A stretch of 55,899 nucleotides of DNA from Deltaproteobacteria bacterium (lineage in GTDB: Bacteria > Myxococcota_A > Polyangia > JACPQR01), in contig JACPQR010000236.1 of NCBI GenBank assembly GCA_016190375.1, positions 1 through 55,899 on the forward strand, in the 5' to 3' direction. Of the stretch, positions 16,929-26,800 are shown piece after piece (position 1 is the first letter of the stretch; every line of letters starts with the position of its first letter). A program made the position numbers and the translations under genes. Under the pieces are notes generated by a model. The model did not search any database. It was not told the origin of the DNA and was given only the letters and a program-made list of their open reading frames with translations.

Positions 16929-17353
16929 CGATGACCTCCTGCGAACGGGTCAGGCGACGGGTCAAGCAAACGAGATGCCACGAGCGCGGGTGCGTCCATC
17001 CGCCGGATCTTCCGGGAGATGCACCCCTGCTGGAGTGCCCGGTCCCCGTCGAATCCGCGGACAGGCAGGGCCGCGAAGCGACGGCGAGCGCCCCGATTCC
17101 GTGCACGAAGATGCGGATATCGGTCACCCGTCAGAAAAGGAACGGGCCGTGTGCCAGCCACTGACACAAGCTGCTGAGGCGCCGAGCCAGGCATGACACA
17201 AGGTGCCCCGCGGCACCACCTGGTGAGCGGACAACCGGACAACCCACGGCGAGCCGCCGAGGTCTCGGCTGAGACCCGTGACTGACAACCTCCAGTCTCG
17301 GGCCTATAGGCTGCGGACTACACCCCGGCCACGGTCGCGCACCCCGATCGCCA
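16929..17353. other. Intergenic region, no gene recognised
   Basis: A 425-base gap. Reading frames here lack family features and have lower codon bias than neighbouring genes. A 6-bp perfect hairpin GGTCTC/GAGACC with loop GGCT lies at 17261-17276, downstream of the ammonia-lyase gene; it has no T-tract and may be a weak transcription-stop structure. The bases just above 16928 should hold the promoter of the small membrane protein gene. Confidence 0.5.
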
Positions 17354-18904
17354 TCATCGCAAGGAGCCAGCCGCGCGCGTGACGGCGGCGAGCAGGCCGC
17401 CACCGCTCACCAGCTCGGCGGCGGCGGCGATGTCGCCGGCCAGCACGCGATCGCCTTCCAGGCGGGCGATGACGGAGCGGACGGCGCGATGGGCGGCCGC
17501 CACGCCGCGCCCCGGCAGCAGCGGCGCACGCAGGTCGAGGGCCTGCGCGGCGACCATGAGCTCGATTCCCAGGACCAGCCCGACGTGCTCGATCACCTGG
17601 ATGGCCTTGCGCGCGGCCGTGGCCCCCATCGACACGTGGTCCTCCTTGCCGGCCGAGCTCGGGATCGAATCGACGCTCGCCGGGTGGGCGAGAACCTTGT
17701 TCTCGGCGACGAGCGCGGCGGCCGTCACCTGGGCGAGCATGAAGCCGGAGTCGAGCCCCGTCTCGGTCGCGAGGAAAGGAGGGAGACCCGAGAAGGCCGG
17801 GTTCACGAGCTGCTCGATCCGCCGCTCGCTGATGTTCGCGAGGCTCGCGACGGCGATCGCCGCCACGTCCAGGCACAGGGAGAGGGGCTGGCCGTGGAAG
17901 TTCCCCGCCGACACGAAAGACGCCTGGCCCCGGCGCGGGCGCGCGAAGACGAGCGGGTTGTCGGTGACGGCGCCCAGCTCGCGCTCGACGACGGCGCGTA
18001 CGAAGCCGAGTGCATCGCGAGTCGCGCCGTGGACCTGGGGAATGCAGCGCAGCGAGTAGGCGTCCTGGACCTTGCCGCAGTGGCGGTGGCTGCGAACTAT
18101 CTGGCTTGCCGCCAAGAGCTTTCGCATGTTCGCCGCGCTGTCGCCCTGACCGAGGTGCGGGCGGATCGCGTGAACCCGCCGCTCGAATGGGTGGTGGCTC
18201 GCCTCGAGCGCCTCGATCGACATGGCGCCCGCGACGTCGGCCACGCGGCAGAGGTCGGCCCCGCGGCGCACGGCCTCGGCGGCTCTCGCGGTCATGAGCT
18301 GCGTGCCGTTGATGAGCGCGAGCCCTTCCTTCTCCCGGAGCTCGATCGGCACGCACCGCGCCCTGGCCAGCGCCCTCCTGCCGGACATCACGCGACCTTC
18401 GTGCTCGGCCCGGCCCTCCCCTATCAGGACCAGCGCCAGATGGGCGAGCGGCGCGAGGTCGCCCGAGGCGCCGACGGACCCCTGCTCGGGGATGATCGGA
18501 TGTACGCCGCGGTTCAGCAGGCGACAGAGCAGGTCGACTATGGCGGGCCGCACGCCCGAGTGGCCGAGCGCCAGGACCTGGGCCCGCAAGAGCATCATCG
18601 CGCGGACGGTCGCGGTGGGAAGCGCCGGACCGACACCGCAGGCGTGCGAGCGAACGAGGTTCCTCTGCAGCGCCCGGATCTTGCCCCGCGATACCGCGAC
18701 CTCCGAGAGCGCACCGAAGCCCGTGTTGACACCGTAGACCCTGATTGGCTCCCGCTCGCCCCCGCGCGCCCCGACCGCCTCCATGACGGCGGCGCGCGAC
18801 GCTTCCATCGCGCGTGTCGCGCGAGGCGAGCACTCGACCCTGGCCCTCCCCGCCGCCACGGCCTCGAGCTCGTCGAGACCGAGCGGCTCGCCAACGCGCA
18901 CCAT
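17354..18904 (-). CDS. hutH: Histidine ammonia-lyase
   Basis: Deaminates L-histidine to urocanate, the first step of histidine degradation. From ATG 18904 the protein has 516 residues, the normal size. ASG at 146-148, within SVGASGDLAPLAHL, forms the MIO electrophile autocatalytically. YGVNTGFG at 58-65 carries the catalytic Tyr. NLVRSHACGVG has the Ser-His pair that favours histidine over tyrosine or phenylalanine. A GTG six codons upstream is an alternative start. No hutU, hutI or hutF lies alongside, so either the pathway is dispersed or the enzyme supplies urocanate for another use. Confidence 0.92.
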   Translation of the reverse strand: MVRVGEPLGLDELEAVAAGRARVECSPRATRAMEASRAAVMEAVGARGGEREPIRVYGVNTGFGALSEVAVSRGKIRALQRNLVRSHACGVGPALPTATVRAMMLLRAQVLALGHSGVRPAIVDLLCRLLNRGVHPIIPEQGSVGASGDLAPLAHLALVLIGEGRAEHEGRVMSGRRALARARCVPIELREKEGLALINGTQLMTARAAEAVRRGADLCRVADVAGAMSIEALEASHHPFERRVHAIRPHLGQGDSAANMRKLLAASQIVRSHRHCGKVQDAYSLRCIPQVHGATRDALGFVRAVVERELGAVTDNPLVFARPRRGQASFVSAGNFHGQPLSLCLDVAAIAVASLANISERRIEQLVNPAFSGLPPFLATETGLDSGFMLAQVTAAALVAENKVLAHPASVDSIPSSAGKEDHVSMGATAARKAIQVIEHVGLVLGIELMVAAQALDLRAPLLPGRGVAAAHRAVRSVIARLEGDRVLAGDIAAAAELVSGGGLLAAVTRAAGSLR

Positions 18905-19083
18905 GTCGAGCCGTCGAGCCACGGGCCCGAGGGGTACGCTCCCCGGTGCCGCAGGTCAAGGGAGGTGCCCTAATCCCTTTCGGATCCGGCTTTTGGTCTG
19001 GTATCCTGCCGCACGGATTAGCAAACGCGCATGACCACATGCCCGAGTCGGCCCCCGTTCGGGGCCGCCTCCGGGATCTCGAG

Positions 19084-22000
19084 ATGGCCGAGCCGACCGA
19101 AACGACGACCACCCCCGACCCTGCCCCGCCGCCGCAAGCGCCGTTCGGGGTCAAGGAGCTGACGGAAAGGCTGGAGCGCGAGATCGAGGCCACGACCGAT
19201 CGCGCGCGCAAGTCTCAGCTCCTCTACGAGCTCGGAGAGCTCTTCGAGTGGGGGGCGTCCGACGAGGCGCGTGCCGTCAAGTCGTACGTGGCCGCGGTCA
19301 ATGCGGACCCCGCGTCGAGGCCGCCGCTCTGGAACCTCTTCCGGATCTTCACGGCGCGCAGCTCGTTCAAGAACCTCGCGAAGATCGTCGATGCGGAGGT
19401 CCGGGCCTCACCCGAAGGTCGGGAGCGTGCCGAAGCCCTGGTGGTGCGAGCGGAGCTGGCCGAGGACCGACTCGGCGACGCCGCCGGCGCCCGCGAGACC
19501 TACGAGAGGGCGAGGGCGGAGGATCCGCGCTGCCAGGCGGCGCTCATGGCCCTCGAGAGGCACTTCGCCTCGGAGGGCGACCTGGCGAAGCTCGCGCAGG
19601 TGATCGAGGCGTTCTCGGCGGCCCGCGCGCATCCCGTGCTCCGCGCCCTGGCCGCAATCGAGCTGGCGGAGATCCAGGACGGCCTCGACGGCTCCGACCC
19701 CGAGAAGACCGCCGCTCTCTGGCTGCGTGCTCGCGAGAGCGGTGCTCTGCGGTGGCGCGCGCTTCGAGGAGCCGAGAGGTTCGCGGCCCGCGCCGACCGC
19801 CCCGAGGAGCTGGCCGAGATCCTGGAGGCCCAGGCCGAGATCGCGCTCCGCGTGGCGCGGGGCGAGCCGGGTGACGACGATTCCGTCGATCCGCTTCCGT
19901 TCTGGGGCCCGGACCGGCCGATCCGCGCGGCCGTCGCGCTCCTGCGCCGTGCGGCGCGGATTCGCGAGGTCGTTTGCAAGGACGCTCGAGCGGCCCTCGG
20001 GATCATCGAGCGCGCCGTTCAGATCGCACCCGGCGAGACGTCGCTCGCCTCGGATCGCCTGCGCCTCGTGTCCAAGACCGGCGACGGCGCGCGGGTCGCC
20101 GAGTGCATCGATGCGGCAATGACCGGAGCGCCCGAGGCCGAGCGCGTGTCGCTCCTCGTGCGTGCGGCCCAGATCTCGAGGCTGGAGGGTGATGCGGCTC
20201 GAGAGCGCGCATACCTCTCGAGGGCGCTCGAGATCGAGCCCGGGTCGGCCGTGGCCGAGGCGCTCCTCGAGGCGAGCCTCCTGTCGCAGAGGGACGCCGA
20301 CGGTCTCGTCCAGCGGCTCTGCGGCTCGGCGGAGACCGCCTCCGACACCCGCGATCGTGGTCGTCTACTCCTCGCGGCCGCGGACGTCGCGGTGGGCTGG
20401 TCGAGGGACCTCGGCAAGGCGGAGGGGCTCCTCGCCAAGGCGCAGGAGGCGGCGCCCGACCCCTCGGTGCTGCGCGCGCGGGCGACCGTCCAGGCGGGGC
20501 GGGAGGCGTGGCCCGAGCTCGGTGTGACCCTGCAGAAGCTCCTCGAGACCTCCGACAGTCGGGTCGAGCGGTTGTCGGTCGCGAGGGATCTCGCGTTCCT
20601 GCGTGCGGTCCAGCTCCACGATCCCGCGGGGGCAGCGGAGGCGTGCGAAGGCGCGCTCGCGGTCGATCCGGCCTGCCGGTGGGCGCTCTGGATGCTCGCC
20701 GACCTCGGCGGCCAGACCGGAGATCATGCCCGGCGGGCGGCGGCCCACGAGCGGCTCGCCGAGCTCGCCGGAAGCGATGACGAGAAGGTCTCGCAGCTCG
20801 TCTGTGCGGCCCATGCTCGCTCGCTCGCCGGTGACCAGCCTCGCGCCCGGGAAGACCTCGAGCGGGCCAACGAGCGCAGGCCTGGCGACCTCCTGCTGGA
20901 AGCGATGATCGGCGAGAAGCTCCGCGCTCTGGACGCGACGCGGGAGCTGGTCGCCGGGGAACGCCGGCGAGCGGAAGCGATCATCGCAAAGGGCGCAGAC
21001 GACGCGGACGATCGCGCGAAGAGGATCCTCGGCCGCGCGGCGATCCTCGCCGGAACCGATCACGGGACCAGAGCCGAGATCTACGAACGGATCGTCGGCC
21101 TGGACGCCGACGACGCCGGCGGCTGGCATGGCCTCGTCCGATCGCTGGAGGCGCTCGGCGACCCGGGGCGACTGTTGCAAGCGCTCGAGAAGCGCGCCGA
21201 GCGGCTCTCGGGCCCAGCGCGAGCGACCGCGCTCGTGCAGATCGCCGAGATTCACGAGGTGGCGGGCCGGGCCGACCTCGCGCTGCAAGCGTACGGCGAG
21301 GCGCTCGAGTCGGACGCCGCCCTCGTCGATGCGCTGCCCGGAAGGATCGCCACCGTGGGAGCGTCTGGCGATCGAGCCGAGCTCGGGCGAGTGCTGAATG
21401 CCGCCCGGGCCACCGCGAGCAAGTCGTTCGCTCGGGCCCTCGACGAGGAGCTGCTCGTCCTCGATGGGCTCGATCGCGGGGGAGCGGCGGAGCGGCTCGC
21501 GGCCGGGGACGACGCGTGCGCGCTCGGGCTGCTCTTCGCGGCGTGGCGCGCCGGGGTTCGAGGCGACGTGAGCGCTCGACTGTCGGCCCTCGCACGATTC
21601 GTCGATGCCACGAAGGGCTCGGACCTCCACGCGCCAGCGCTGGGCGCCCTCACCTGCGCTGCGCGCGCGGCCTCGTCGGACGACGTCCTGCAGTCCTCCG
21701 CGCGAGCCCTGGCCGCCTGCAGGCCCGAGGCGCGCGCGCTCGGAGTCGTCGTGGCGGACGGCCTGGGACCCGGCCTCGACGAGTCGCTGAGAGCGGCCGC
21801 ACTCGAGGCGCGCCTGGCGATCGCGAGCCCGGCACGAAGGACGGGGCTCGAGGTCGAACGAGCCGAGGCGCTCGAGGGCGCCGGCCGCGACGGCGACGCG
21901 CTCGCGATCTACCGGGGCATCCTCGAGATCCTGCCGGACGATCTCGCGGCGCTCGAGGGCGTGCGGCGCACGGCCCGCCGGCTGGGAGCGTTCGATGTGC

Positions 22001-23856
22001 TCGCCGATGCGTCGCAAGCGGAGGCGAAGCTCGTGGTCGAGCCGCTCGGAGCCGCTCCGATGTGGGAGGAGGCAGGGCTCGTCGCCCAGGACCACCTCGA
22101 CGATCGGAGGCGAGCCGAGGCCTGCTACCGAGCCGCCCTCGAGGCGGACGCCGGCCGGGATGCCGCGTATCACCGGCTTCACGAGATCCTCGTCTCCCGC
22201 GGGGCGAAGCGCGAGCTCGCCGGCTGGGTCCGGCGTCGCAGCGAGGTCGTGATGGAGCCCGAGGAGCTGTCGGGCCTGTTCCGGGAGCACGCGGAGCTGC
22301 TCCGGACGCTCGGCGACCGCGAGGGTGCGCTCGGGGCTCTCGAGAACCTCCTGCTCCTCGGAGACCAGGACGTCCCTGCGCTCGAGATGCGCGCCTCGCT
22401 GCTCTGCGAGCTCAAGCGGATCGCGGAAGCCGTGGACGCGCTCGGCGAGCTGTCCGACGCGCACACGGACGTCTCGGAGAAGCGCGCCGCACGAGCGCGG
22501 GCCGCGGAGCTGCTCGAGAAGAACCAGCACGACTGGGAGGGTGCGGTCGGCCAGCTCTGGAAGCTCGACGAGAGCGGGTTCGCGGACCTCGACACCTACG
22601 AGCGCCTGGCCGCGATCGCGTCTCGAGGAGGTCTCGATGGTCACCTCCTGCGCGCTCACGCGAAGCTCGCCGCCGCGCGGCCGGACGCCACTGGCAAGGC
22701 CGAGGCGGAGCGCTGCGCGGCCGAGACCCTGCGGAAGATGGGAGACCTCCCGGGCTCGGCGGAGGCCCTGGCGCGATTGCTCGTGCTCGTGCCCGACGAC
22801 ATGCCTGCCCTCGAGACGCTCTGCGAGATCTCCGCGGATCCAGGCATGCGGGCCGCGGCGCTGGCAGAGGCAGAACGCAAGCTCAGGGAGCGGTTCGAGG
22901 CCGATCCGCTGGACGTGCCGACGCTGCACGCCCTGGCACAGGTGTTCGCCCTCGGCGGCCAGAGGGACGCGCGCTTCCTCGCCTGCTCGGTCCTGTCCGC
23001 GTTCGGCGTCGCGTCGGCCGCGGAGGCACACGACGCCGCTCGGATGCGCGAGCAGCTGCCGCGCCGGCCTGCCGCCGCCCTCTCGGAGGCGACGCTCGAA
23101 CGAATCGGGCATCCGGACGACCGTGGCGCGGCCCGGGCGCTCTTCCACACCATCGCCGAGGCGCTGCCGGAGCACTATGGACTGGAGCCGTCGGCCTTCG
23201 GCGTCGGCAGGTCCGAACGCGTCTCGCCAAAGGGCGTCTCGGCGCTGCGGGACGAGGTGGCGATCTGGACCGGCGCGCTCTCGCTCGGCGCGATCGAGCT
23301 GTACCAGGGAGGGCACGAGCCGAACGGCGTCGTGCCGCTGCCCGGGCAGCCCGCCGTGCTGATCCTGGGCGCTCGCCTCGAGCCTCCGCTCGGAGCGCCC
23401 GCGCTGTTCGCGCTGGGTCGCGCGGCGATGCGCCTGAGGCGCGGGACGGCTGCCTTGCACGGACGGGAGCCGGACGAGATCGGCGCGCTCCTGTACGCTG
23501 CGGTCCGAACCGTGGCTCCGCAGGTGCCCGCGCCGCCGCTCCTCAGGCTGGCGGAGTTCACGGAGTCCTTGCCGCGGGCGCTCTCGCGCAAGGTGAAGAA
23601 GGCGCTGCCAGAGCCGGCGCAGGCCTTCGCAAGCGGCCCGGACCACGCCGAGTGGGCGCTCGCCGAGCGGCACACGGCGAACCGTGCGGGTGCGCTGTAC
23701 TCGAGGGATCCGGCGGCAGCGCTCGCGTTGGTCATCGGCGCCACGCCGGACCCGGCGGCGGTCCGCCGGTCGCCGGAAGGGGTCGAGCTCGTTCGCTTCG
23801 TGCTCTCGCCAGCGTTCCTCGCGCTGCGGCGGGAGGCGGGACTGGGGATCGGCTGA
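19084..23856 (+). CDS. Giant TPR-repeat protein (first of a tandem pair)
   Basis: A protein of 1590 residues from ATG 19084; ATG 19039 is an alternative start. A short Pro/Thr-rich leader is followed by more than 1200 residues of Ala-rich TPR-like helix pairs, for example RSQLLYELGELFEWG-type units, DARAALGIIERAVQIAPGE and ARERAYLSRALEIEPGS. The C-terminal ~235 residues are different: FGVGRSERVSPKG, ELYQGG and LPGQPAVLILG. This terminal domain is shared with the next protein, so the two are paralogues. No signal peptide or membrane segment is seen, implying a cytoplasmic scaffold. Its stop is one base from the GTG of the next gene. The function is unknown; large TPR proteins of this kind occur in myxobacteria. 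Confidence 0.85.
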   Translation: MAEPTETTTTPDPAPPPQAPFGVKELTERLEREIEATTDRARKSQLLYELGELFEWGASDEARAVKSYVAAVNADPASRPPLWNLFRIFTARSSFKNLAKIVDAEVRASPEGRERAEALVVRAELAEDRLGDAAGARETYERARAEDPRCQAALMALERHFASEGDLAKLAQVIEAFSAARAHPVLRALAAIELAEIQDGLDGSDPEKTAALWLRARESGALRWRALRGAERFAARADRPEELAEILEAQAEIALRVARGEPGDDDSVDPLPFWGPDRPIRAAVALLRRAARIREVVCKDARAALGIIERAVQIAPGETSLASDRLRLVSKTGDGARVAECIDAAMTGAPEAERVSLLVRAAQISRLEGDAARERAYLSRALEIEPGSAVAEALLEASLLSQRDADGLVQRLCGSAETASDTRDRGRLLLAAADVAVGWSRDLGKAEGLLAKAQEAAPDPSVLRARATVQAGREAWPELGVTLQKLLETSDSRVERLSVARDLAFLRAVQLHDPAGAAEACEGALAVDPACRWALWMLADLGGQTGDHARRAAAHERLAELAGSDDEKVSQLVCAAHARSLAGDQPRAREDLERANERRPGDLLLEAMIGEKLRALDATRELVAGERRRAEAIIAKGADDADDRAKRILGRAAILAGTDHGTRAEIYERIVGLDADDAGGWHGLVRSLEALGDPGRLLQALEKRAERLSGPARATALVQIAEIHEVAGRADLALQAYGEALESDAALVDALPGRIATVGASGDRAELGRVLNAARATASKSFARALDEELLVLDGLDRGGAAERLAAGDDACALGLLFAAWRAGVRGDVSARLSALARFVDATKGSDLHAPALGALTCAARAASSDDVLQSSARALAACRPEARALGVVVADGLGPGLDESLRAAALEARLAIASPARRTGLEVERAEALEGAGRDGDALAIYRGILEILPDDLAALEGVRRTARRLGAFDVLADASQAEAKLVVEPLGAAPMWEEAGLVAQDHLDDRRRAEACYRAALEADAGRDAAYHRLHEILVSRGAKRELAGWVRRRSEVVMEPEELSGLFREHAELLRTLGDREGALGALENLLLLGDQDVPALEMRASLLCELKRIAEAVDALGELSDAHTDVSEKRAARARAAELLEKNQHDWEGAVGQLWKLDESGFADLDTYERLAAIASRGGLDGHLLRAHAKLAAARPDATGKAEAERCAAETLRKMGDLPGSAEALARLLVLVPDDMPALETLCEISADPGMRAAALAEAERKLRERFEADPLDVPTLHALAQVFALGGQRDARFLACSVLSAFGVASAAEAHDAARMREQLPRRPAAALSEATLERIGHPDDRGAARALFHTIAEALPEHYGLEPSAFGVGRSERVSPKGVSALRDEVAIWTGALSLGAIELYQGGHEPNGVVPLPGQPAVLILGARLEPPLGAPALFALGRAAMRLRRGTAALHGREPDEIGALLYAAVRTVAPQVPAPPLLRLAEFTESLPRALSRKVKKALPEPAQAFASGPDHAEWALAERHTANRAGALYSRDPAAALALVIGATPDPAAVRRSPEGVELVRFVLSPAFLALRREAGLGIG

Positions 23857-23857
23857 C

Positions 23858-26800
23858 GTGGCGACCGGCGACGACAAGAAGGATCCCAAGAAGATCCTCC
23901 CCGCGGAGAGCGAGGACGACTGGCTTGCCGCCATCGACGAGTGGGGCTCCGGCCTGAGCGGGATCCTCGAGGAAGCGACCTCCGCTCCGACGACGGAGGC
24001 GACCGTGAAGACCCCGGCTCCGAAGCCGGCGGTGTTCTACCGGCCGCCGACCGAGCCCATCGCACCCGTGATCCGGGAGAGGCCCGCGGCCACGGCCGCA
24101 ACCGACCTCGACAAGACGCAGGTGGCCCGCCCCCTGACGCAGGACGAACGTGACAAGCTCCGCCGGTCGGACCCGCCGTCGTCCGGTTTCCCGCAAGACC
24201 TGATACCCACGAAGGTCGGACCGCGAACGGCGGTTCCGGACGCCGCGAGCCCGCCCTCAGCCGCGCCCGGCCCCGTTCGGCCGACTCGCGCTCCGAGCCC
24301 GGTCCCGCCGCGCCCGAAGTTCCTCGCGGAACCTCCGGCGACCTTGCCGGGACAGGGACCAACTCCCCGTCCGTTCGGCCCTCACCCCCGCCGGGGCGGG
24401 CCGCCGAAGCCGTCCGCGCCTCCGCCACGGCCCTCGACGGGAGCCCGCAAGGCGGTGCCGGAGCCGGGCCGCGGGAGCACGACGCCCCGGACGGAGCCCC
24501 CGCGGGCCGAGCCGTCGATCCTCACCTTCGACGAGCCCGAAACGGCCCTGTTCGGAGAGCCGCAGGCGGCGCCGCCGCACGATACCCTCGAGTCGGTCCC
24601 CGAAGCGTCGCCCACGGTCATCAGCCTCGCGCCGCAGGGCGGTCAGGCGGCGGCACTGCACGACGACGAGGAGCCTTCGGTCACCGTTCTCGAGGGCGCC
24701 GCCGCCGCCGAGATCGAGTCGATCATCGCGGCGGAAGACGACGCGGATCGGGACGGCCTGAATCTCGAGGAGACGTGGGCAGCCGAGCCGACGTCGCCCG
24801 CGGTCATCCTCGAGGGCGATCTCGACGAGGACGAGCCCGGAGCTGCGCCGCGACCGCCGGAGCGTGCGCGCACCGAGATCCCCTTCGGCGCCACCCCTGA
24901 CCGGGCACACGACTACTGGACCGCCCGCGCGGCGATCCTCGAGGCCCAGATCGCCAAGGCGCCGGACGACGACGCCGCGGCGCGAATCCTCTGCGAGGCT
25001 GCGCGGATCTTCGAGCAGAAGCTCGCGTCGCCCGACCGCGCCGTCGAGGCGCTGGAGCTCGCGCGCGCCCGCGCTCCGCGCTCGCTCACCCCCATCTCGG
25101 CCCTGATCCGCCTCTCCGAGGAAGAGGGTCGCTGGCAGGACGTGGAGCGCCTCGTCGACGAGGCGCTCGAGGTGGAGCTGACGGCCGACGAACGGCTGGC
25201 GCTCCTCGCCTACCGCGCGGAGATCGCCCTGTCGGTTCGACGCGACGCCGTGCGCGCCGCCGAGTCGGTCGCAGCCGCGCGCAAGCTCGCGCCGCGGGAT
25301 CCGCACGTGGCGCTGCTCGCCGCCGAGATCGCCTTCACCGACGGGCGCGAGGACGAGCTGTGCGATCGCCTCGCGGCGCTCGAGGCGGGCCCCGGCGGCG
25401 TCGCCGCGCTGGTCCTGCTCCTGCGTGGCTCCGCCCTCGAGCGCAAGGGCGACCCGGCCGGAGCGCTCCGCGAGTACCGCGCCGCGATCGAGCGGGAGCC
25501 GTCGCTCGGTGGGGCGCAGATCGCCGTAGAGCGCACGGCGCTCGCCTCCGGCGACACCCAGGCAGCAGAGGAGGCCGCCTCCAGGCTCGCGGCAGCCCTG
25601 GGCGATGCGCCGGAGGCAGCCGCGATCCGGTATCGCGGGCTTCGGCTGGCCACGCTGGCCTCGAGGTCGTCCCCGTCCGAGGCGGCGAGCCGCCTCTGCG
25701 AGCTGCCGGCGACCCGGGCGCGGCTGGCGGCCGTGGTCGCCGCCGCCAGGCAGGCCGGGGATCACGAAGCGATGATCCGCGCCGCGACGGCGCTCGCCGA
25801 CCTCTCGGACGGATCCGAGAAGGCCGCGCTCTGGGAGGTGGCTGCGTCCTCGCTCGCCTCCTCGGGGCGCGTGGACGAGGCGGCGGAGTCGCTCGCGCGC
25901 GCGGCGACCGCGGACCCGGAGTTCGGACCGGCGATCTTCGCCGAGGAGGAGCACCTGCGTCGCACCGGCCAGATCCAGCGGGCCGCCGAGCGTCACGCGA
26001 TGTTCGGGGAGGAGCACGAGGCTGTCGCTCTCTTCGAGGCACGAGGCATGTCTGCCGATGCGCTGTCGCTCCTCGATCGCGTGGGCGCCGGTCCCGTCGC
26101 GCGGGCCCTCGCGGAGGCGCTGGAGATCGACCGCGGGGGCTGGGCGAAGGTGTCGATGAGGCGAGCGGAGGCCGTGCGCGAGGACAGCGATCTCGGCGAC
26201 CTCGCGGGGATGCTCCACGCCCTGGCCTTCTGCCAGCTCGCTCACCTCGGCGACGCCGAGGGAGCCACAGCGACGCTCGAGCGCGTTCGCCTGCTCGCGC
26301 CCGACGATCCGTCGTCGGCGAGCGCACCATGGGTCGCCCCTCCGCGGCGCCTGCCGGGGACCGCGGGAGAGGCCGCACTCGCTCATGCGGAGGCGACACG
26401 CTCGCCCGAGGACGGGCGCGCCGCCTCGGCGTTCGTCCGCGAGGGCTGGGCGCTCGAGGCGGCCGGCGATGCGGAGGGAGCGGCCCGCGCCTACGAGGCG
26501 GCGCTCTCGCGTGCCCCCGGCCAGCCGCTGGCCGCCGCCGCGCTCTGTCGCCTGGCCTGGTCGGCGCCGATGGACCCGGAGGGCGCCGCGGCCCTCGCGC
26601 GAGCCGCCGCTGGGCTCGGCGGCGGCCGAGCGGTGCACGACAGGATCCTCGCCGCGCGCGCGGTCGCGGACCTCGATCCCGCCGCGGCGCTTGGCGACCT
26701 GCAGGCCGCGATTGCCGCGCGGGGCCAGTCGGTCGACCGGGCGCTCTTCGACCTCGCGGTGGAGCTGAGCCCGCCGGGCCCCGCGCGAGCCGAGCTCCTC

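Noticed and set aside
16929..17353. Small frames in the gap considered as genes
   Set aside because: No family motif, no ribosome-binding site and weaker codon bias than neighbouring genes.
20365..23934. 1189-residue open frame on the minus strand
   Set aside because: Antisense shadow of the first giant TPR gene with the same GC-bias composition.
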